From the NCBI GenBank assembly GCA_014843695.1, contig CM026404.1, forward strand, positions 6,327,773 through 6,391,772: 64,000 bases of DNA. Reading direction: 5' to 3'. This DNA comes from Archivesica marissinica. Taxonomy: Eukaryota; Mollusca; Bivalvia; Venerida; Vesicomyidae. The translations under genes and the position numbers were made by a program. Positions 1-12,643 of the stretch are shown one piece after another (position 1 is the first letter of the stretch; each line of letters begins with the position of its first letter). The notes beneath the pieces are model-generated. The model was not told the DNA's origin. It made no database searches and saw nothing but the letters and a program-made list of their open reading frames with translations.

Positions 1-352
1 GTGAGGGAGAAGAGGGCATGAGGAGGTTGTTGGGGAGGGAGAAGAGGGCATGAGGAGGTTGTTGGGGAGGGAGAAGAGGGCATGAGGAGGTTGTTGGGGA
101 GGGAGAAGAGGGCATGAGGAGGTTGTTGGGGAGGGAGAAGAGGGCATGAGGAGGTTGTTGGGGAGGGAGAAGAGGGCATGAGGAGGTTGTTGGGGAGGGA
201 GAAGAGGGCATGAGGAGGTTGTTGGGGAGGTAGAAGAGGGCATGAGGAGGTTGTTGGGGAGGTAGAAGAGAGCATGAGGAGGTTGTTGGGGAGGGAGAAG
301 AGGGCATGAGGAGGTTGTTGGGAGGGAGAAGAGGGCATGAGGAGGTTGTTGG
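1..352. repeat. 32-bp minisatellite, about 11 copies
   Basis: Purine-rich unit containing gagggagaagagggcatgag followed by gaggttgttggg. The period is 32 bp, and one late copy is 31 bp. The array is cut by the left edge of the window, so its full length is unknown. The unit is not a multiple of three and has stop codons in at least one frame, so it is not coding. Confidence 0.95.
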
Positions 353-1118
353 AAAGAGCTGATGAAAATCTGTCAATTCTTTTACAATGGCCTTATGCAA
401 TTAATTGTTCATCAAGTGCTGAGTCACAATCATTTTATAGTTCAATTAAGTCAAATAGACGAGATTCTCTCATAACTATTGCTACTTAAACTGATTGCAA
501 AATTGAAAACTGCCATCTATAATCGAAATACACTATTCATTCTTGATGCTATAAAGTACAATAAAACATTTAACTCTTAAAATGCTAATCACAAGAACAT
601 TTTGTTTTTGTAAACAGCATAGAGCCAGATCTGATCTATGGCGTTTGCTATTCGGATAGTGGATCTAACACTTAGCTGAATAGCAAACAACATAGAACCT
701 GATCAGACACGACGCTACGTGCGGCTGATCTGAACTTTTTGTTTGCACATTCCTTCCAATTTATTCAGCATTTTAATGTTTAAATTGTCTAGTTGTCTAA
801 TACATTAATGTGCAAGAGGCCCAAACTCATCCCAGACATGATGGTTCATTAGAACAGTGAATAGTAATGTCATCTTAGGGTAGGACACAAAATCAATCGT
901 TGGTCTGTGGATATAAGGGTAAACAAAGAGTTCAAGGTATTGTGAAGTAATAATACTTACGTCTTTGTATATTTCTGGAATCCAGTATCAGTTAATACAG
1001 TAGTTCATTAGTTTAAACATTATTTTATTTCAATGAATATACATACATAGGATTGAGGAGAAAGCAACTTGCTTATATGGTTACCTCTTTTCTACAGTAG
1101 TTCATTGCATGGTTTAAA
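353..1118. other. spacer with a degenerate MITE (about 566-790)
   Basis: AT-rich spacer. The piece at about 566-790 has imperfect inverted ends (a taaaatgct motif near each side) and an inner inverted pair built on gtaaacagcatagagcc and the matching caaacaacatagaacc. It is therefore a diverged relative of the intact element at 49223-49465. A 45-codon open stretch ends at a TAA at 487-489, but no splice site supports it. Nothing else is visible. Confidence 0.5.
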
Positions 1119-1335
1119 ATGTAATGTTTTATATGGCTGTGAAATTTGGGGATATGGCAATCTAGATGTTATTGAAAGAGTTCAATTATCATTTTTTTAA
1201 ACTTGTATTACAGCTATAAAGCTATACTGCCAATTGTTTGTTGTTTGGTACATGGTGAAGCAGGTGTGAAACCAATAGCTGTTGACATAAAATTAAAAGT
1301 TATAACCTATTGGGTGGGGCTAAAACAAATAAAAA
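1119..1335 (+). pseudogene. non-LTR retrotransposon remnant (RT C-terminal part)
   Basis: Two short translated blocks in different frames match the region downstream of reverse transcriptase in non-LTR elements. The first reads LYGCEIWGYGNLDVIERVQL (about 1128-1190). The second reads VHGEAGVKPIAVDIKLKVIT (about 1245-1305). The intact element at 28770-30720 has the equivalent SSEIWGYTKSKEIERIHLKF and AVYGELGRYPMYISRYIRMI in the same order. Frameshifts and stops separate the blocks, so this is a dead fragment of a related family. Confidence 0.6.
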
Positions 1336-1429
1336 ATTAATGTTCTCATGCCTTTGTAAAATGTACCAATGTTGCAGTAAAGAAATCCATTTTTTAAAAT
1401 ATTTTTAATGTTTGCTAGGGTTTTACGCC

Positions 1430-4400
1430 GTCAGTCACGGTCAGACCATCTTTATGTCCTTTGATCAACACTTCAGTCATGGTCAGACAATCTTTATGTC
1501 CTTTGATCAATACTTCAGTCATGGTCAGACCATCTTTATGTCCTTCGATCAATACTTCAGTCATGGTCAGACCATCTTTATGTCCTTCGATCAATACTTC
1601 AGTCATGGTCAGACAATCTTTATGTCCTTTGATCAACACTTTAGTCATGGTCAGACCATCTTTATGTCCTTCGATCAACAAATCAGTCATGGTCAGACCA
1701 TCTTTATGTCCTTTGATCAACACTTCAGTCATGGTCAGACCATCTTTATGTCCTTTGATCAACACTTCAGTCATGGTCAGACCATTTTTATGTCCTTTGA
1801 TCAACACTTCAGTCATGGTCAGACCATCATTATGTCCTTTGATCAACACTTCAGTCATGGTCAGACCATCATTATGTCCTTTGATCAACACTTCAGTCAT
1901 GGTCAGACCATCTTTATGTCCTACGATCAATACTTGAGTCATGGTCAGACCATCATTATGTCCTTTGATCAACACTTCAGTCATGGTCAAACCATCATTA
2001 TGTCCTTTGATCAACACTTCAGTCATGGTCAGACCATCATTATGTCCTTTAATCAACACTTCAGTCATGGTCAGACCATCATTATGTCCTTTGATCAACA
2101 CTTCAGTCATGGTCAGACCATTTTTATGTCCTTTGATCAACACTTCAGTCATGGTCAGACCATCATTATGTCCTTTGATCAACACTTCAGTCATGGTCAG
2201 ACCATCATTATGTCCTTTGATCAACACTTCAGTCATGGTCAGACAATTTTTATGTCCTTTGATCAACACTTAGTCATGGTCAGACCATTTTTATGTCCTT
2301 CGATCAATACTTCAGTCATGGTCAGACCATCTTTATGTCCTTCGATCAACACTTAAGTCATAGTCAGACCATCATTATGTCCTTTGATCAACACTTCAGT
2401 CAGGGTCAGACCATCTTTATGTCCTTCGATCAACACGTCAGTCATGGTCAGACAATTTTTATGTCCTTTGATCAACACTTCAGTCATGGTCAGACAATCT
2501 TTATGTCCTTCGATCAATACTTCAGTCATGGTCAGACCATCTTTATGTCCTTCGATCAATACTTCAGTCATGGTCAGACAATCTTTATGTCCTTTGATCA
2601 ACACTTCAGTCATGGTCAGACCATCTTTATGTCCTTCGATCAACACGTCAGTCATGGTCAGACCATCATTATGTCCTTCGATTAATACTTCAGTCATGGT
2701 CAGACCATCATTATGTCCTTTGATCAACACTTCAGTCATGGTCAGACCATCTTTATGTCCTTCGATCAACACTTCAGTCATGGTCAGACCATCATTATGT
2801 CCTTTGATCAACACTTCAGTCATGGTCAGACCATCATTATGTCCTTTAATCAACACTTCAGTCATGGTCAGACCATCATTATGTCCTTTGATCAACACTT
2901 CAGTCATGGTCAGACCATTTTTATGTCCTTTGATCAACACTTCAGTCATGGTCAGACCATCATTATGTCCTTTGATCAACACTTCAGTCATGGTCAGACA
3001 ATTTTTATGTCCTTTGATCAACACTTAGTCATGGTCAGACCATTTTTATGTCCTTTGATCAATACTTCAGTCATGGTCAGACCATCTTTATGTCCTTCGA
3101 TCAATACTTCAGTCATGGTCAGACCATCTTTATGTCCTTCGATCAATACTTCAGTCATGGTCAGACAATCTTTATGTCCTTTGATCAACACTTCAGTCAT
3201 GGTCAGACCATCTTTATGTCCTTCGATCAACACGTCAGTCATGGTCAGACCATCTTTATGTCCTTTGATCAACACTTCAGTCATGGTCAGACCATCTTTA
3301 TGTCCTTTGATCAACACTTCAGTCATGGTCAGACCATCTTTATGTCCTTTGATCAACACTTCAGTCATGGTCAGACCATCATTATGTCCTTTGATCAACA
3401 CTTCAGTCATGGTCAAACCATCTTTATGTCCTTTGATCAACACTTCAGTCATGGTCAGACAATTTGTATGTCCTTTGATCAACACTTCAGTCATGGTCAG
3501 ACCATTTTTATGTCCTTTGATCAATACTTCAGTCATGGTCAGACCATCTTTATGTCCTTCGATCAATACTTCAGTCATGGTCAGACCATCTTTATGTCCT
3601 TTGATCAACACTTAGTCATGGTCAGACCATTTTTATGTCCTTTGATCAATACTTCAGTCATGGTCAGACCATCTTTATGTCCTTCGATCAATACTTCAGT
3701 CATGGTCAAACCATCTTTATGTCCTTTGATCAACACTTCAGTCATGGTCAGACCATCTTTATGTCCTTTGATCAACACTTCAGTCATGGTCAGACCATTT
3801 TTATGTCCTTTGATCAATACTTCAGTCATGGTCAGACCATCTTTATGTCCTTCGATCAATACTTCAGTCATGGTCAGACAATCTTTATGTCCTTTGATCA
3901 ACACTTCAGTCATGGTCAGACCATCTTTATGTCCTTCGATCAACACGTCAGTCATGGTCAGACCATCTTTATGTCCTTTAATCAACACTTCAGTCATGGT
4001 CAGACCATCATTATGTCCTTTGATCAACACTTCAGTCATGGTCAGACCATTTTTATGTCCTTTGATCAACACTTCAGTCATGGTCAGACCATTTTTATGT
4101 CCTTTGATCAACACTTCAGTCATGGTCAGACCATCATTATGTCCTTTGATCAACACTTAGTCATGGTCAGACCATTTTTATGTCCTTTGATCAACACTTC
4201 AGTCATGGTCAGACCATTTTTATGTCCTTTGATCAACACTTCAGTCATGGTCAGACCATCATTATGTCCTTTGATCAACACTTAGTCATGGTCAGACCAT
4301 TTTTATGTCCTTTGATCAATACTTCAGTCATGGTCAGACCATTTTTATGTCCTTTGATCAATACTTCAGTCATGGTCAGACCATCTTTATGTCCTTCGAT

Positions 4401-5710
4401 CAATACTTCAGTCATGGTCAGACCATCTTTATGTCCTTCGATCAATACTTCAGTCATGGTCAGACAATCTTTATGTCCTTTGATCAACACTTCAGTCATG
4501 GTCAGACCATCTTTATGTCCTTCGATCAACACGTCAGTCATGGTCAGACCATTTTTATGTCCTTTGATCAACACTTCAGTCATGGTCAGACCATCTTTAT
4601 GTCCTTTGATCAACACTTCAGTCATGGTCAGACCATTTTTATGTCCTTCGATCAATACTTCAGTCATGGTCAGACCATCTTTATGTCCTTCGATCAATAC
4701 TTCAGTCATGGTCAGACAATCTTTATGTCCTTTGATCAACACTTCAGTCATGGTCAGACCATCTTTATGTCCTTCGATCAACACTTCAGTCATGGTCAGA
4801 CCATCATTATGTCCTTTGATCAACACTTCAGTCATGGTCAAACCATCTTTATGTCCTTTGATCAACACTTCAGTCATGGTCAGACCATCATTATGTCCTT
4901 TGATCAACACTTCAGTCATGGTCAGACCATCATTATGTCCTTTGATCAACACTTCAGTCATGGTCAGACCATCTTTATGTCCTTTGATCAACACTTCAGT
5001 CATGGTCAGACCATCATTATGTCCTTTGATCAACACTTCAGTCATGGTCAGACCATCATTATGTCCTTTGATCAACACTTCAGTCATGGTCAGACCATCA
5101 TTATGTCCTTTGATCAACACTTCAGTCATGGTCAGACCATCATTATGTCCTTTGATCAACACTTCAGTCATGGTCAGACCATCTCTATGTCCTTTGATCA
5201 ACACTTAAGTCATAGTCAGACCATCATTATGTCCTTTGATCAACACTTCAGTCAGGGTCAGACCATCTTTATGTCCTTCGATCAACACTTCAGTCATGGT
5301 CAGACAATTTTTATGTCCTTTGATCAACACTTCAGTCATGGTCAGACCATTTTTATGTCCTTTGATCAATACTTCAGTCATGGTCAGACCATCTTTATGT
5401 CCTTCGATCAATACTTCAGTCATGGTCAGACCATCTTTATGTCCTTCGATCAATACTTCAGTCATGGTCAGACAATCTTTATGTCCTTTGATCAACACTT
5501 CAGTCATGGTCAGACCATCATTATGTCCTTCGATTAATACTTCAGTCATGGTCAGACCATCTTTATGTCCTTCGATCAACACTTCAGTCATAGTCAGACC
5601 ATCATTATGTCCTTTGATCAACACTTCAGTCATAGTCAGACCATCTTTATGTCCTTTGATCAACACTTCAGTCATGGTCAGACAATCTTTATGTCCTTTG
5701 ATCATCACTC
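1430..5710. repeat. 42-bp minisatellite array, about 102 copies
   Basis: Unit of 42 bp containing cttcagtcatggtcagacca and tctttatgtcctttgatcaa. Because 42 is a multiple of three, several frames on both strands stay open for hundreds of codons, for example a 14-residue repeat SHGQTIFMSFDQHF. The frame changes at single-base deletions (cacttagtc instead of cacttcagtc) at about 2271, 3025, 3610, 4156 and 4281. Unit variants recur in blocks: a distinctive ttaagtcatagtcag unit followed by a cagtcagggtcag unit occurs at about 2353 and again at about 5207. There is no start context, splice site or non-repetitive domain, so it is read as satellite. Confidence 0.95.
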
Positions 5711-6373
5711 ATTATTAGACCAAGTTGTGGAAACAAGTAATAACATTCAACAAAATGTCTGCTATAGGTGAAATTGTAGCATATTTTGTCATCCGAATTT
5801 GTACAGGTATTTGGAAAACCAATAACAAATCTTCTAGACCCCGAGAACTAAAGTTGGTACATATTTTGAAATCTGTGATTATTTCTACAATGCACTGGAT
5901 CTCATCGAAAGATCCCTGATAGGGTTTGTCTTCTTATTCCAAGACATAGACACCACACCTCATTTATCTGATGGGCCCCCAAGTTATACACTTCACGTAG
6001 TCTGCAACATTCAAGATAAAGAGCAGTATTTTTAGTGATTGGTTCACCAAAATTAACTGCCCATAGAAAATTGAAGGATTTCTAAATAATTTCTAAATAT
6101 CAAAAGCTTCTGCACGATCGACTGCAACACCAAAAGGTCACAATACAGCCCATTACAATATAATTCCTATTACTTCAATATGCTGTCGCGTCGCCATGAC
6201 ATTCCGGTGAGGTTTAATCACTTTATTGCCAACTAATGCATGTAACTATCGTTTTATATTCTAATTCATATCAAGTATGCTCTCGTATTTTAACAGAAAA
6301 ATGGTCCTTGCTCTCACAAGTTCAATCATGTCAGACCTTTCCTGTAATGAAAAATCAATTTCAGACCTTTGCT
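5711..6373. other. spacer, nothing recognised
   Basis: AT-rich single-copy sequence with no open frame longer than about 65 codons and no recognisable repeat ends. Confidence 0.5.
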
Positions 6374-6732
6374 TTAACCCTTTCCTTCATAGAGATTTAA
6401 GTTAATATACTATTATATCTCCATATAAACGACAGCCATTTAGCTATCATGCAGTGGATAAGTAGTCGCCATATCTATCCCACCGCCATAGATATTACTG
6501 GGACTACATAGAGATTTAAGTTAACATACTATTATATCTCCATATAAACAACAGCCATTTAGCTATCATGCAGTGGATAAGTAGTCGCCATATCTATCCC
6601 ACCTACATAGATATTACTGGAACTACACGAGATTCTGGCCTTTATTACGAACATTGGTTTGGCTACTACATTGTCAATGTATGTTGTATTGGTAATGGTG
6701 TCAAGAGGTGCTTCCATGAGGGAAGGGGTTAA
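6374..6732. mobile_element. MITE family A (TTAA type), with internal duplication
   Basis: The ends are ttaaccctttccttcatag on the left and catgagggaaggggttaa on the right. They are near inverted copies of each other and carry TTAA at both outer edges. TTAA followed by CCC is the signature of piggyBac-superfamily termini, so a non-autonomous piggyBac-like origin is inferred. A 119-bp inner segment beginning catagagattt is tandemly duplicated (from about 6388 and about 6507). Other copies lie at 18986-20816 (interrupted by a LINE) and 38332-38571. Confidence 0.7.
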
Positions 6733-7477
6733 GATCAATTATCATTTCAGAGCTAAGATAAGTTCAGATGGAATATCAATTTGAGACAGTAGTACATCTC
6801 ACAGTTCAACCATTTCAGACATAAATTTCTCTCAAAGATAACTATTTCAAACCTTTGCTCCGATTATATATCAGCTTCAAACCATTGTTCCCATGGTACT
6901 ATAACCGCTCTCACTAACATCGAGATGTACTCACACAGCTCTTAAGTCTTGCTATCAAGGTCTAATCAGTTCTGACTTTTGCCATCACATTGTAACTTAA
7001 TTCAGACTTTAGCTGTCGCAGTAAAAAGCATTTCCGACTTCCAGGAAATGACCCATTCATTTCCATTTCTTTTCAGAATAGTGCACAAAAAGACAAAAAA
7101 ACAGACTGCTTATTAAGTAATACTATGCTAGAATAGTGCACAAAAAGACAAAAAAACAGACTGCTTATTAAGTAATACTATGCTACAATTATCTCTGGTT
7201 TGATGAAACAATAACTGCTATTTGTGGCAAAGAAGTGTCCCTTCTGGGGATTTCTGGAAATGTCATAGGCAAATATTAGACACAGTTTTCAAACAAAGCA
7301 ATATTCCCATCCCAGTTTGATAAAACACGTAATATACTATTGCACCGAGCTGCAGGTTTTCTCAGAAAGAGCCGCATCCAAAACAAGTCTATTTTGGCAT
7401 TAAATTTAACAATTCACAAAAGTTCTCAAAATATGTGGGTTTTGTTTATTTGGTAAGACCCTTCTACACGATTGTGG
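6733..7477. repeat. spacer with a 55-bp tandem duplication at 7076-7185
   Basis: The segment beginning gaatagtgcacaaaaagac is present twice in direct contact (7076 and 7131) with almost no difference, so the duplication is recent. The remainder is AT-rich with no gene seen. Confidence 0.8.
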
Positions 7478-7719
7478 TTAACCCTTTCAACACCACATAC
7501 CTCTAAATAGGCTTATAAAAAGTGTAGATCCAGATGAGCCGGCTCATGATGAGCCGTCTCATCAGGATCTGCACTTTTTGTCAGTAATATTACTATTTTT
7601 AGACAAAATTACCCATTTTGGTAAATGAATTGGTCCCCAAATGTAATTTTCTTACTATTTATTGGTCTAAATATATCATGCACCAGTCCAGGTGAGTTAC
7701 TTGGTGTTGAATGGGTTAA
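7478..7719. mobile_element. MITE family C (TTAA type), full copy
   Basis: Left end ttaaccctttcaacaccac; right end ggtgttgaatgggttaa. The ends are inverted repeats with TTAA at both edges, which suggests a piggyBac-like family. The centre holds a second inverted pair (gatgagccggctcat and gatgagccgtctcat). A shortened copy is at 12644-12810 and a truncated one at 49991-50040. Confidence 0.7.
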
Positions 7720-7818
7720 ATAGAGCTGTGCCATAGAAAGGCGAGGCGGTTTCAGAGTAATGCGAGTGTGTCACCCTCCCGCGGTTATTTCGGATTGTAG
7801 ACCTGATAAAGATGGAGT

Positions 7819-9408
7819 ACCACAACAAATGTTCTACGGAGGTCAGGCCATGCATCCACCACAACAAATGTTCTACGGAGGTCAGGCCATGCATCCACCA
7901 CAACAAATGTTCTACGGAGGTCAGGCCATGCATCCACCACAACAAATGTTCTACGGAGGTCAGGCCATGCATCCACCACAACAAATGTTCTACGGAGGTC
8001 AGGCCATGCATCCACCACAACAAATGTTCTACGGAGGTCAGGCCATGCATCCACCACAACAAATGTTCTACGGAGGTCAGGCCATGCATCCACCACAACA
8101 AATGTTCTAGGGAGGTCAGGCCATGCATCCACCACAACAAATGTTCTACGGAGGTCAGGCCATGCATCCACCACAACAAATGTTCTAGGTAGGTCAGGCC
8201 ATGCATCCACCACAACAAATGTTCTACGGAGGTCAGGCCATGCATCCACCACAACAAATGTTCTACGGAGGTCAGGCCATGCATCCACCACAACAAATGT
8301 TCTACGGAGGTCAGGCCATGCATCCACCACAACAAATGTTCTAGGTAGGTCAGGCCATGCATCCACCACAACAAATGTTCTAGGTAGGTCAGGCCATGCA
8401 TCCACCACAACAAATGTTCTACGGAGGTCAGGCCATGCATCCACCACAACAAATGTTCTACGGAGGTCAGGCAGGTCAGGCCATGCATCCACCACAACAA
8501 ATGTTCTACGGAGGTCAGGCCATGCATCCACCACAACAAATGTTCTACGGAGGTCAGGCCATGCATCCACCACAACAAATGTTCTACGGAGGTCAGGCCA
8601 TGCATCCACCACAACAAATGTTCTACAGAGGTCAGGCCATGCATCCACCACAACAAATGTTCTACGGAGGTCAGGCCATGCATCCACCACAACAAATGTT
8701 CTACGGAGGTCAGGCCATGCATCCACCACAACAAATGTTCTACGGAGGTCAGGCCATGCATCCACCACAACAAATGTTCTACAGAGGTCAGGCCATGCAT
8801 CCACCACAACAAATGTTCTAGGGAGGTCAGGCCATGCATCCACCACAACAAATGTTCTAGGTAGGTCAGGCCATGCATCCACCACAACAAATGTTCTAGG
8901 TAGGTCAGGCCATGCATCCACCACAACAAATGTTCTAGGTAGGTCAGGCCATGCATCCACCACAACAAATGTTCTACGGAGGTCAGGCCATGCATCCACC
9001 ACAACAAATGTTTTAGGGAGGTCAGGCCATGCATCCACCACAACAAATGTTCTACGGAGGTCAGGCCATGCATCCACCACAACAAATGTTCTAGGTAGGT
9101 CAGGCCATGCGTCCACCACAACAAATGTTCTAGGGAGGTCAGGCCATGCATCCACCACAACAAATGTTCTAGGGAGGTCAGGCCATGCATCCACCACAAC
9201 AAATGTTCTAGGGAGGTCAGGCCATGCATCCACCACAACAAATGTTCTAGGTAGGTCAGGCCATGCGTCCACCACAACAAATGTTCTACGGAGGTCAGGC
9301 CATGCATCCACCACAACAAATGTTTTAGGGAGGTCAGGCCATGCATCCACCACAACAAATGTTTTACGGAGGTCAGGCCATTGCGTCCACCACAACAAAT
9401 GTTCTACT
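7819..9408. repeat. 39-bp minisatellite array, about 41 copies
   Basis: Unit of 39 bp containing caaatgttctacggaggtca and ggccatgcatccaccacaa. Since 39 is divisible by three, frames of more than 500 codons are open on the - strand. Substitutions ctacgg to ctaggg or ctaggt create stops on the + strand at no regular phase. One copy carries an extra caggtcagg at about 8471. There is no selection for an open + frame, so it is judged non-coding. Confidence 0.95.
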
Positions 9409-9410
9409 TG

Positions 9411-9654
9411 TGGACGTCGTGATAGCGCAGTAGTAGCACGTTTTCGTCAGGGGCGAAAGATCCGGAGTTCGACACCCCGCTGGAACCGGTACGATTGTGC
9501 CCTTAGGCAAGCAAGGCATTTAAATTCCACGTTGCCTCTTTTCTCTCCCTCGTGGCGTTGGATTCCATCAGGAATGAGGTCTCGAGAGTGATTAATATAA
9601 GTTGAAAGAACTTTCGCAATCAAGGTAAAACAAATTTGTATAAACTATAACGCA
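9411..9654 (+). mobile_element. tRNA-derived SINE (family A)
   Basis: The head resembles a tRNA with Pol III boxes: an A-box-like tagcgcagtagtagcacg and a B-box-like ggagttcgacacc. The body contains tgcccttaggcaagcaaggc and gattccatcaggaatgaggt. The 3' tail contains gagtgattaatataagttg and a cgcaatcaag motif. Copies or parts recur at 35868-36124 (+), 47697-47935 (-), 50041-50148 (-) and 58143-58204 (+). Confidence 0.75.
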
Positions 9655-9824
9655 TTTGGAAAATAGCAATTTCACAAGCAAATTTGCTCAAGTTCCACTA
9701 AAAGATGCATCATGAATATCACAAGCCAGTAAAAACTAAGTCCTAGTGTTTCCATTAACATGACATTTCCGTGTTTTACGATGAAAAATCGCAACAATAC
9801 ACCGGTAAAGCTGACATTGTGAGA

Positions 9825-9995
9825 AGTATGTGAGATGGTACGATGGTCGCCAGAGCGGAGGGGTGGGTTTTCTCCGGGTACTACGGTTTCCTCCCACACG
9901 AATGACCACATTTACGCTTTCATCCGCGCCAACGAGAGTGATTAAGATAAGTTGTTAAAATATGCTTCCCAATCGTTGTAAAATAAAGTTTTAAA
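9825..9995 (+). mobile_element. SINE fragment (family A2)
   Basis: It contains gtgggttttctccgggtac followed by cggtttcctcccacacgaat, then the same 3' tail as family A (gagtgattaagataagttg, then caatcgttgta). The central block resembles a conserved module known from fish and invertebrate interspersed repeats. That link is from memory and was not searched. Related copies: 31084-31252 (-), 56866-57030 (+) and part of 58203-58345 (-). Confidence 0.6.
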
Positions 9996-10079
9996 AAAAA
10001 GAAGCTGAAATTGAATGTACAAGAAATGTCCTAATACAGTGTATTCCAAAATACGTCCACACCCAATTTGCACCCGGGC
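9996..10079. other. short spacer
   Basis: No feature recognised. Confidence 0.4.
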
Positions 10080-10530
10080 ATAATATCTTTTATTTTGTTC
10101 CTAATTTGCAAACAATGGTCAGTGACGCTCAAACATAATTGAATTTGCTAATCTCGAAGTGTCATAACATGTGGCCAACTAGGGCCACTGTAATCCGATA
10201 TGTTATTTCATGTGTACAATACTCGGAAGGAATGTCAGTATTAGTAAAAACTGAAATAAAGTTATTATTCTGAAACACAGTTGACATCTGAACACGAGTC
10301 ACTCTGGAGACAATTTTCCCATCTCATAATTCAGCTTTTGGTTCTTACCGGTATATAAGAAATACCTGATCTTGCAAACAATGGAAAGTCACTCATAATT
10401 GAATGTGTTAATCTCAATGTGTCAGTATTATCAAAAACAGAAATAAGTCAGAACACCATCGATATCCGCCAAGGAGTCCCTCAGGGGACAATTTTGTCAC
10501 CACTTAATTTAGTTCGATTTTGTTATTTAA
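10080..10530 (+). pseudogene. RT remnant in two diverged tandem copies
   Basis: The segment at about 10452-10500 translates to DIRQGVPQGTILSPL, the conserved block before the catalytic aspartates in non-LTR reverse transcriptases. A second, more decayed copy lies at about 10290-10330 (gagtcactctggagacaatt). Both are preceded by matching flanks (tgcaaacaatgg, then cataattgaat, then gtcagtatta). A region carrying the RT fragment was therefore duplicated in tandem and then decayed. Confidence 0.55.
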
Positions 10531-11360
10531 TATCACTATGAGTAATAATGTTCACAGTTTCGCACTCCTAAAGGTGTGTATCTAATAAACCTGGACCCAT
10601 TGTGTAGTGAACTGTTTATTAGAAATGTTTCAAGCATTTATTATATGAGTTTATGCTATCAAACAAATCCTATTGTATTTTTAAAATACAACAATACTCA
10701 CTATCTCAAATAAACTATAATTTCTACACATATATCCTATCTATGTATAGGAATCTTACGCATGGAACAACAAAAAGGTAATAGACAATCAATAAAGTTA
10801 CATGATTCCAACATTTTATGAATGTTGATTGTCTGGCGAAATTGTTAAAATTTACCATAGATGAATACAATATATGTTAATTTTCGGTCTTATTCATTCT
10901 AGTTCTAATTAGATTATCGACAGACAGTTTTAATAGTAATTTTATAATGCATAATGAACATGATTTTGTCTATGTCAGCATAGGTTTCTCTGTGAACATG
11001 TAGCATGGCCATACTGGAGAGGCAGTCGTCTGTCATGATATTTCGCCAATAGGGCGAGTAATTCTACACATAATACAGACAGAACGCTACCATGATGTCG
11101 AAGTAGCTGGCATTGTCAGTAAAATGCACAACTTGCAATATATATCCCTGGATGTGTGATCTTGTGGTTCAGCCAACGTGCCTGGTTTAGAAGCAACTGT
11201 AGTACTGGCACATCTGTCCCTCCAACGGCACACTTCCCTCAAGTATGAATCCTTTCCCAACTTACATAGCAAAAGGAGCCAAGTGGTAAACCAGTCTTCA
11301 TTGTCAAGTACAAACGATTTGATATCTCTTCTATCAATACAAACGTTATACAGGACATTC
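10531..11360. other. AT-rich spacer, no gene seen
   Basis: Several poly-A and poly-T runs. Open frames at 11087-11272 (-) and 11178-11483 (+) overlap, are short, and match nothing recognised. Confidence 0.4.
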
Positions 11361-11738
11361 TCCAGTACACCATTGGATCAGCTCTATGATAGTTTGTCCT
11401 GTGTCATTGTTGTGGACCATTGGATCAGCTCTATGATAGTTTGTCCTGTGTCATTGTTGTGGACAATTGGATCAACTCTCTGATAGTTTGTCCTGTGTCA
11501 TTGTTGTGGACCATTACATCAGCTCTCTGATAGTTTGTCCTGTATCGTTGTCGAGGACCATTGCATCAGTCAGTTCTCCGATAGTTTGTCCTGTGTCATT
11601 GTTGTGGAAACATTGGATCATCTCTCTGATAGTTTGTCCTGTGTCGTTGTTATGGAACATCGGACCAGTTCTCTGATAGTTTGTCCTGTGTCGGTGGCGG
11701 GAACCATCTGATAAGCTCCCCGATAGTTTGCCCTGAAG
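11361..11738. repeat. 47-bp minisatellite, about 8 copies
   Basis: Unit of 47 bp containing gtttgtcctgtgtcattgtt and gtggaccattggatcagctc. The period is exact between 11392, 11439 and 11486, then drifts through small insertions. Confidence 0.9.
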
Positions 11739-11751
11739 TGAATAATTCATA

Positions 11752-11930
11752 TTGGTTAGTGGACAAGTCCAAGAAACAGGTGCTACATTGGTTAGTGGAC
11801 CAGTCCAAGAAACAGGTGCTACTTGGGTTAGTGGACCAGTCCAAGAAACAGGTGCTACCTTGGTTAGTGGACCAGTCCAAGAAACAGGTGCTACATTGGT
11901 TAGTGGACCAGTCCAAGAAACAGGTGCTAA
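11752..11930. repeat. 36-bp minisatellite, 5 copies
   Basis: Unit of 36 bp containing ttggttagtggaccagtcca and agaaacaggtgctac. It is almost contiguous with the unrelated 47-bp array on its left. Confidence 0.9.
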
Positions 11931-12643
11931 CGAAATACAAATAAAAAAATTCTTGATGTATACAAAATTTACTGGAAATTATAACATAATAATTTTCATT
12001 GAAACACGGCTGAACAAGTGGAAACAATTAACATTACAATAGTTATTACACGTTTATCATCAACTGCAATGAAGTTTGTATGGGACTCATCAGCCAGTGG
12101 CACTTTGTAGCAGTACTGAGTAGATATAGTTTTCAAATGGAGATGGAGGGAAAGAATTTTGACATACTGCTTCAACCAAACAGAAGACATGGCATGCATA
12201 GAACTGCACCAAGTAAGTAACTGGGAGTGTTTGAGCCACGGGAGGTAGCCGAGGCTCAGGTGCCATGCCAGCTGCGATCTTTCCTATAAAAATAATGCAC
12301 GGTCGAACACATTGGCTTAGTTACACGTTTAAAGCCAGAACTATAAATTTGATCTACGTATAGATTCTAGATTCTATTTTTAAAGACAAAGACCAGCAAA
12401 GGATCTAACCCGCTTCACTAAATCTGAAGCTTACAGCACTATCACCACCTAAGCAATGCCGACAGTGCAGATTTGATGTGTTTTAAATTCCGTTTAATAA
12501 TGTAGAGAAGAGTTATTTATACGACATCACGTTGCATATCAGCTGAGTACATCATAACAGTCTTTTGCAAAAATAATGAAACAGATCTTTACTGATCTAT
12601 AGATGCCCAATCTATTCAATCTAGACTAGATCTATACCGACAT
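11931..12643. other. spacer, no gene seen
   Basis: AT-rich sequence. A short open frame on the - strand (11996-12199) has no recognisable content. Confidence 0.4.

Noticed and set aside
353..489. Terminal exon of an upstream gene with AATAAA at 560-565
   Set aside because: The frame is closed two repeat units upstream, there is no acceptor in the purine-rich array, and the AATAAA lies at the edge of a degenerate MITE.
7697..9398. Repetitive 553-codon and 537-codon frames
   Set aside because: Products of the 39-bp array (a multiple of three). The + strand of the same units has frequent stops.
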